From a candidate division WWE3 bacterium RIFCSPLOWO2_12_FULL_36_10 (GTDB taxonomy: Bacteria > Patescibacteriota > WWE3 > UBA101185 > UBA10185): 7,140 nt of DNA. Numbering within the stretch: the first letter of the stretch is position 1; each line of letters starts with the position of its first letter. Made by a program: the position numbers and the translations under genes. Below the pieces are notes generated by a model, which was given only the letters and a program-made list of their open reading frames with translations, was not told where the DNA came from and did not search any database. Shown here one piece after another: positions 6,605 to 7,140 of the stretch. The DNA lies in assembly GCA_001772985.1 (NCBI GenBank), contig MEVN01000007.1, positions 18,195 to 25,334 on the forward strand, read 5' to 3'.

Positions 6605-7140
6605 CGAGTAGATGGGGAGTTTATGATCCAAACACAGATTCACCCTTTCTGATAAGCAGATCAAAAATAGACATGTTTTATGATTGTCCCCGATGTTTTT
6701 ACATGGATAGGAGATTAAAAGTAAAGCGACCATCAATGCCAGGATTTTCCCTTAACTCAGCTGTAGACACTTTATTAAAAAATGAATTCGACTTGTTGAG
6801 AAAAGAACAAAAACCACACGAACTTATGGTTTTATATAAGATTGACGCATTACCCTTTAACCATCCAGATTTACCAGTTTGGCGAGATGACGTTCACAAA
6901 TACATTGGTGCTTCAGTGGTTCACGAACCAACAAATTTAGAGGTTTGTGGGATCGTAGACGATATTTGGGTAAGACCCAACGGTGAACTCATCATCGTTG
7001 ACTACAAGTCTACGTCTACAAAAGAAGAAATATCTCTCGAAGACAAATACAAGCAAGGGTACAAACGACAGATGGAACTGTACCAATGGATTTACAGAAA
7101 GAAAGGTTTTACCGTATCAAATACTGGTTACTTTGTTTAC
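6601..7140 (+). CDS. PD-(D/E)XK nuclease of the RecB/Cas4-like family (C-terminus beyond window)
   Basis: The first 180 codons of a nuclease gene are present; the frame is open at the right edge. The N-terminus has the S-x-S-K/R...CPR-F signature of RecB/AddB/Cas4-like nucleases (SRSKIDMF 19-26, CPRCFY 29-34). The active-site signature is GIVDD (117-121) followed by IVDYKST (132-138), giving D120 or D121, D134 and K136, and a QMELY (157-161) QxxxY motif follows. Such enzymes cleave DNA ends or single strands with divalent metal. C29 and C32 could be ligands of an iron-sulfur cluster as in Cas4/AddB, but the C-terminal cysteines that would complete it lie outside the window. The N-terminal half (LNSAVD, LLKNEFD) resembles a nuclease I remember as common in Patescibacteria genomes. 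It is coupled to the helicase-nuclease by a 4-base overlap, which suggests a shared job, although homologues may also occur away from R-M genes. No cas1 or cas2 is visible. Confidence 0.85.
   Translation, partial: MTSRWGVYDPNTDSPFLISRSKIDMFYDCPRCFYMDRRLKVKRPSMPGFSLNSAVDTLLKNEFDLLRKEQKPHELMVLYKIDALPFNHPDLPVWRDDVHKYIGASVVHEPTNLEVCGIVDDIWVRPNGELIIVDYKSTSTKEEISLEDKYKQGYKRQMELYQWIYRKKGFTVSNTGYFVY

Noticed and set aside
6356..6736. Minus-strand open frame of 126 codons across the junction of the last two genes
   Set aside because: It covers the PD-(D/E)XK motif of the helicase-nuclease and the conserved N-terminus of the next nuclease, both clearly coding on the plus strand. The hydrophobic translation is an artefact of the reverse frame.
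6601..7140. CRISPR-associated Cas4
   Set aside because: The fold family is shared, but there are no CRISPR repeats, cas1, cas2 or interference genes in the window, and the N-terminal half fits a stand-alone nuclease better.

Overview
This AT-rich window carries one co-directional (+ strand) cluster of four genes that reads as a DNA-modification/restriction island. The genes are a beta-class DNA methyltransferase like the Mod subunit of type III restriction-modification (255-2411), an AlbA_2/Schlafen-like protein with a RecG-type ATP-binding domain and a winged-helix tail (2408-3865), a superfamily 2 helicase with a C-terminal PD-(D/E)XK nuclease like the type III Res subunit (3920-6604), and the first 180 codons of a separate RecB/Cas4-like PD-(D/E)XK nuclease that runs off the right edge (6601-7140+).

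Organism: the standard bacterial code works throughout, with TGA used as a stop. Compact ATGA overlaps and low GC fit a small-genome bacterium. The fourth protein has an N-terminal half (SRSKID...CPRCFY...LNSAVD...LLKNEFD) that I recall as typical of a nuclease widespread in Candidate Phyla Radiation (Patescibacteria) genomes. I therefore infer a Patescibacterium, but not the TGA=Gly lineages (Gracilibacteria/Absconditabacteria). This rests on recall, not on a search.

Layout: bases 1-254 hold no convincing gene, only an AT-rich leader with weak promoter-like elements and possibly the last codons of an upstream gene. The methyltransferase and AlbA_2 genes are translationally coupled by an ATGA overlap with a good Shine-Dalgarno. 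A 54-nt gap follows, containing an 11-codon micro-ORF and overlapping alternative stem-loops, and the helicase-nuclease start has no visible Shine-Dalgarno. The helicase-nuclease and the last nuclease are again coupled by ATGA with a good Shine-Dalgarno.

How the genes may work together: the methyltransferase should protect host DNA and the helicase-nuclease should translocate on and cut unmodified DNA, as in type III R-M. The interposed AlbA_2-ATPase and the coupled extra nuclease are not part of canonical type III systems and make this an expanded methylase-ATPase-helicase-nuclease cassette. The AlbA_2 protein could be a regulator, or an effector/fail-safe in the style of PrrC. That role is a hypothesis.
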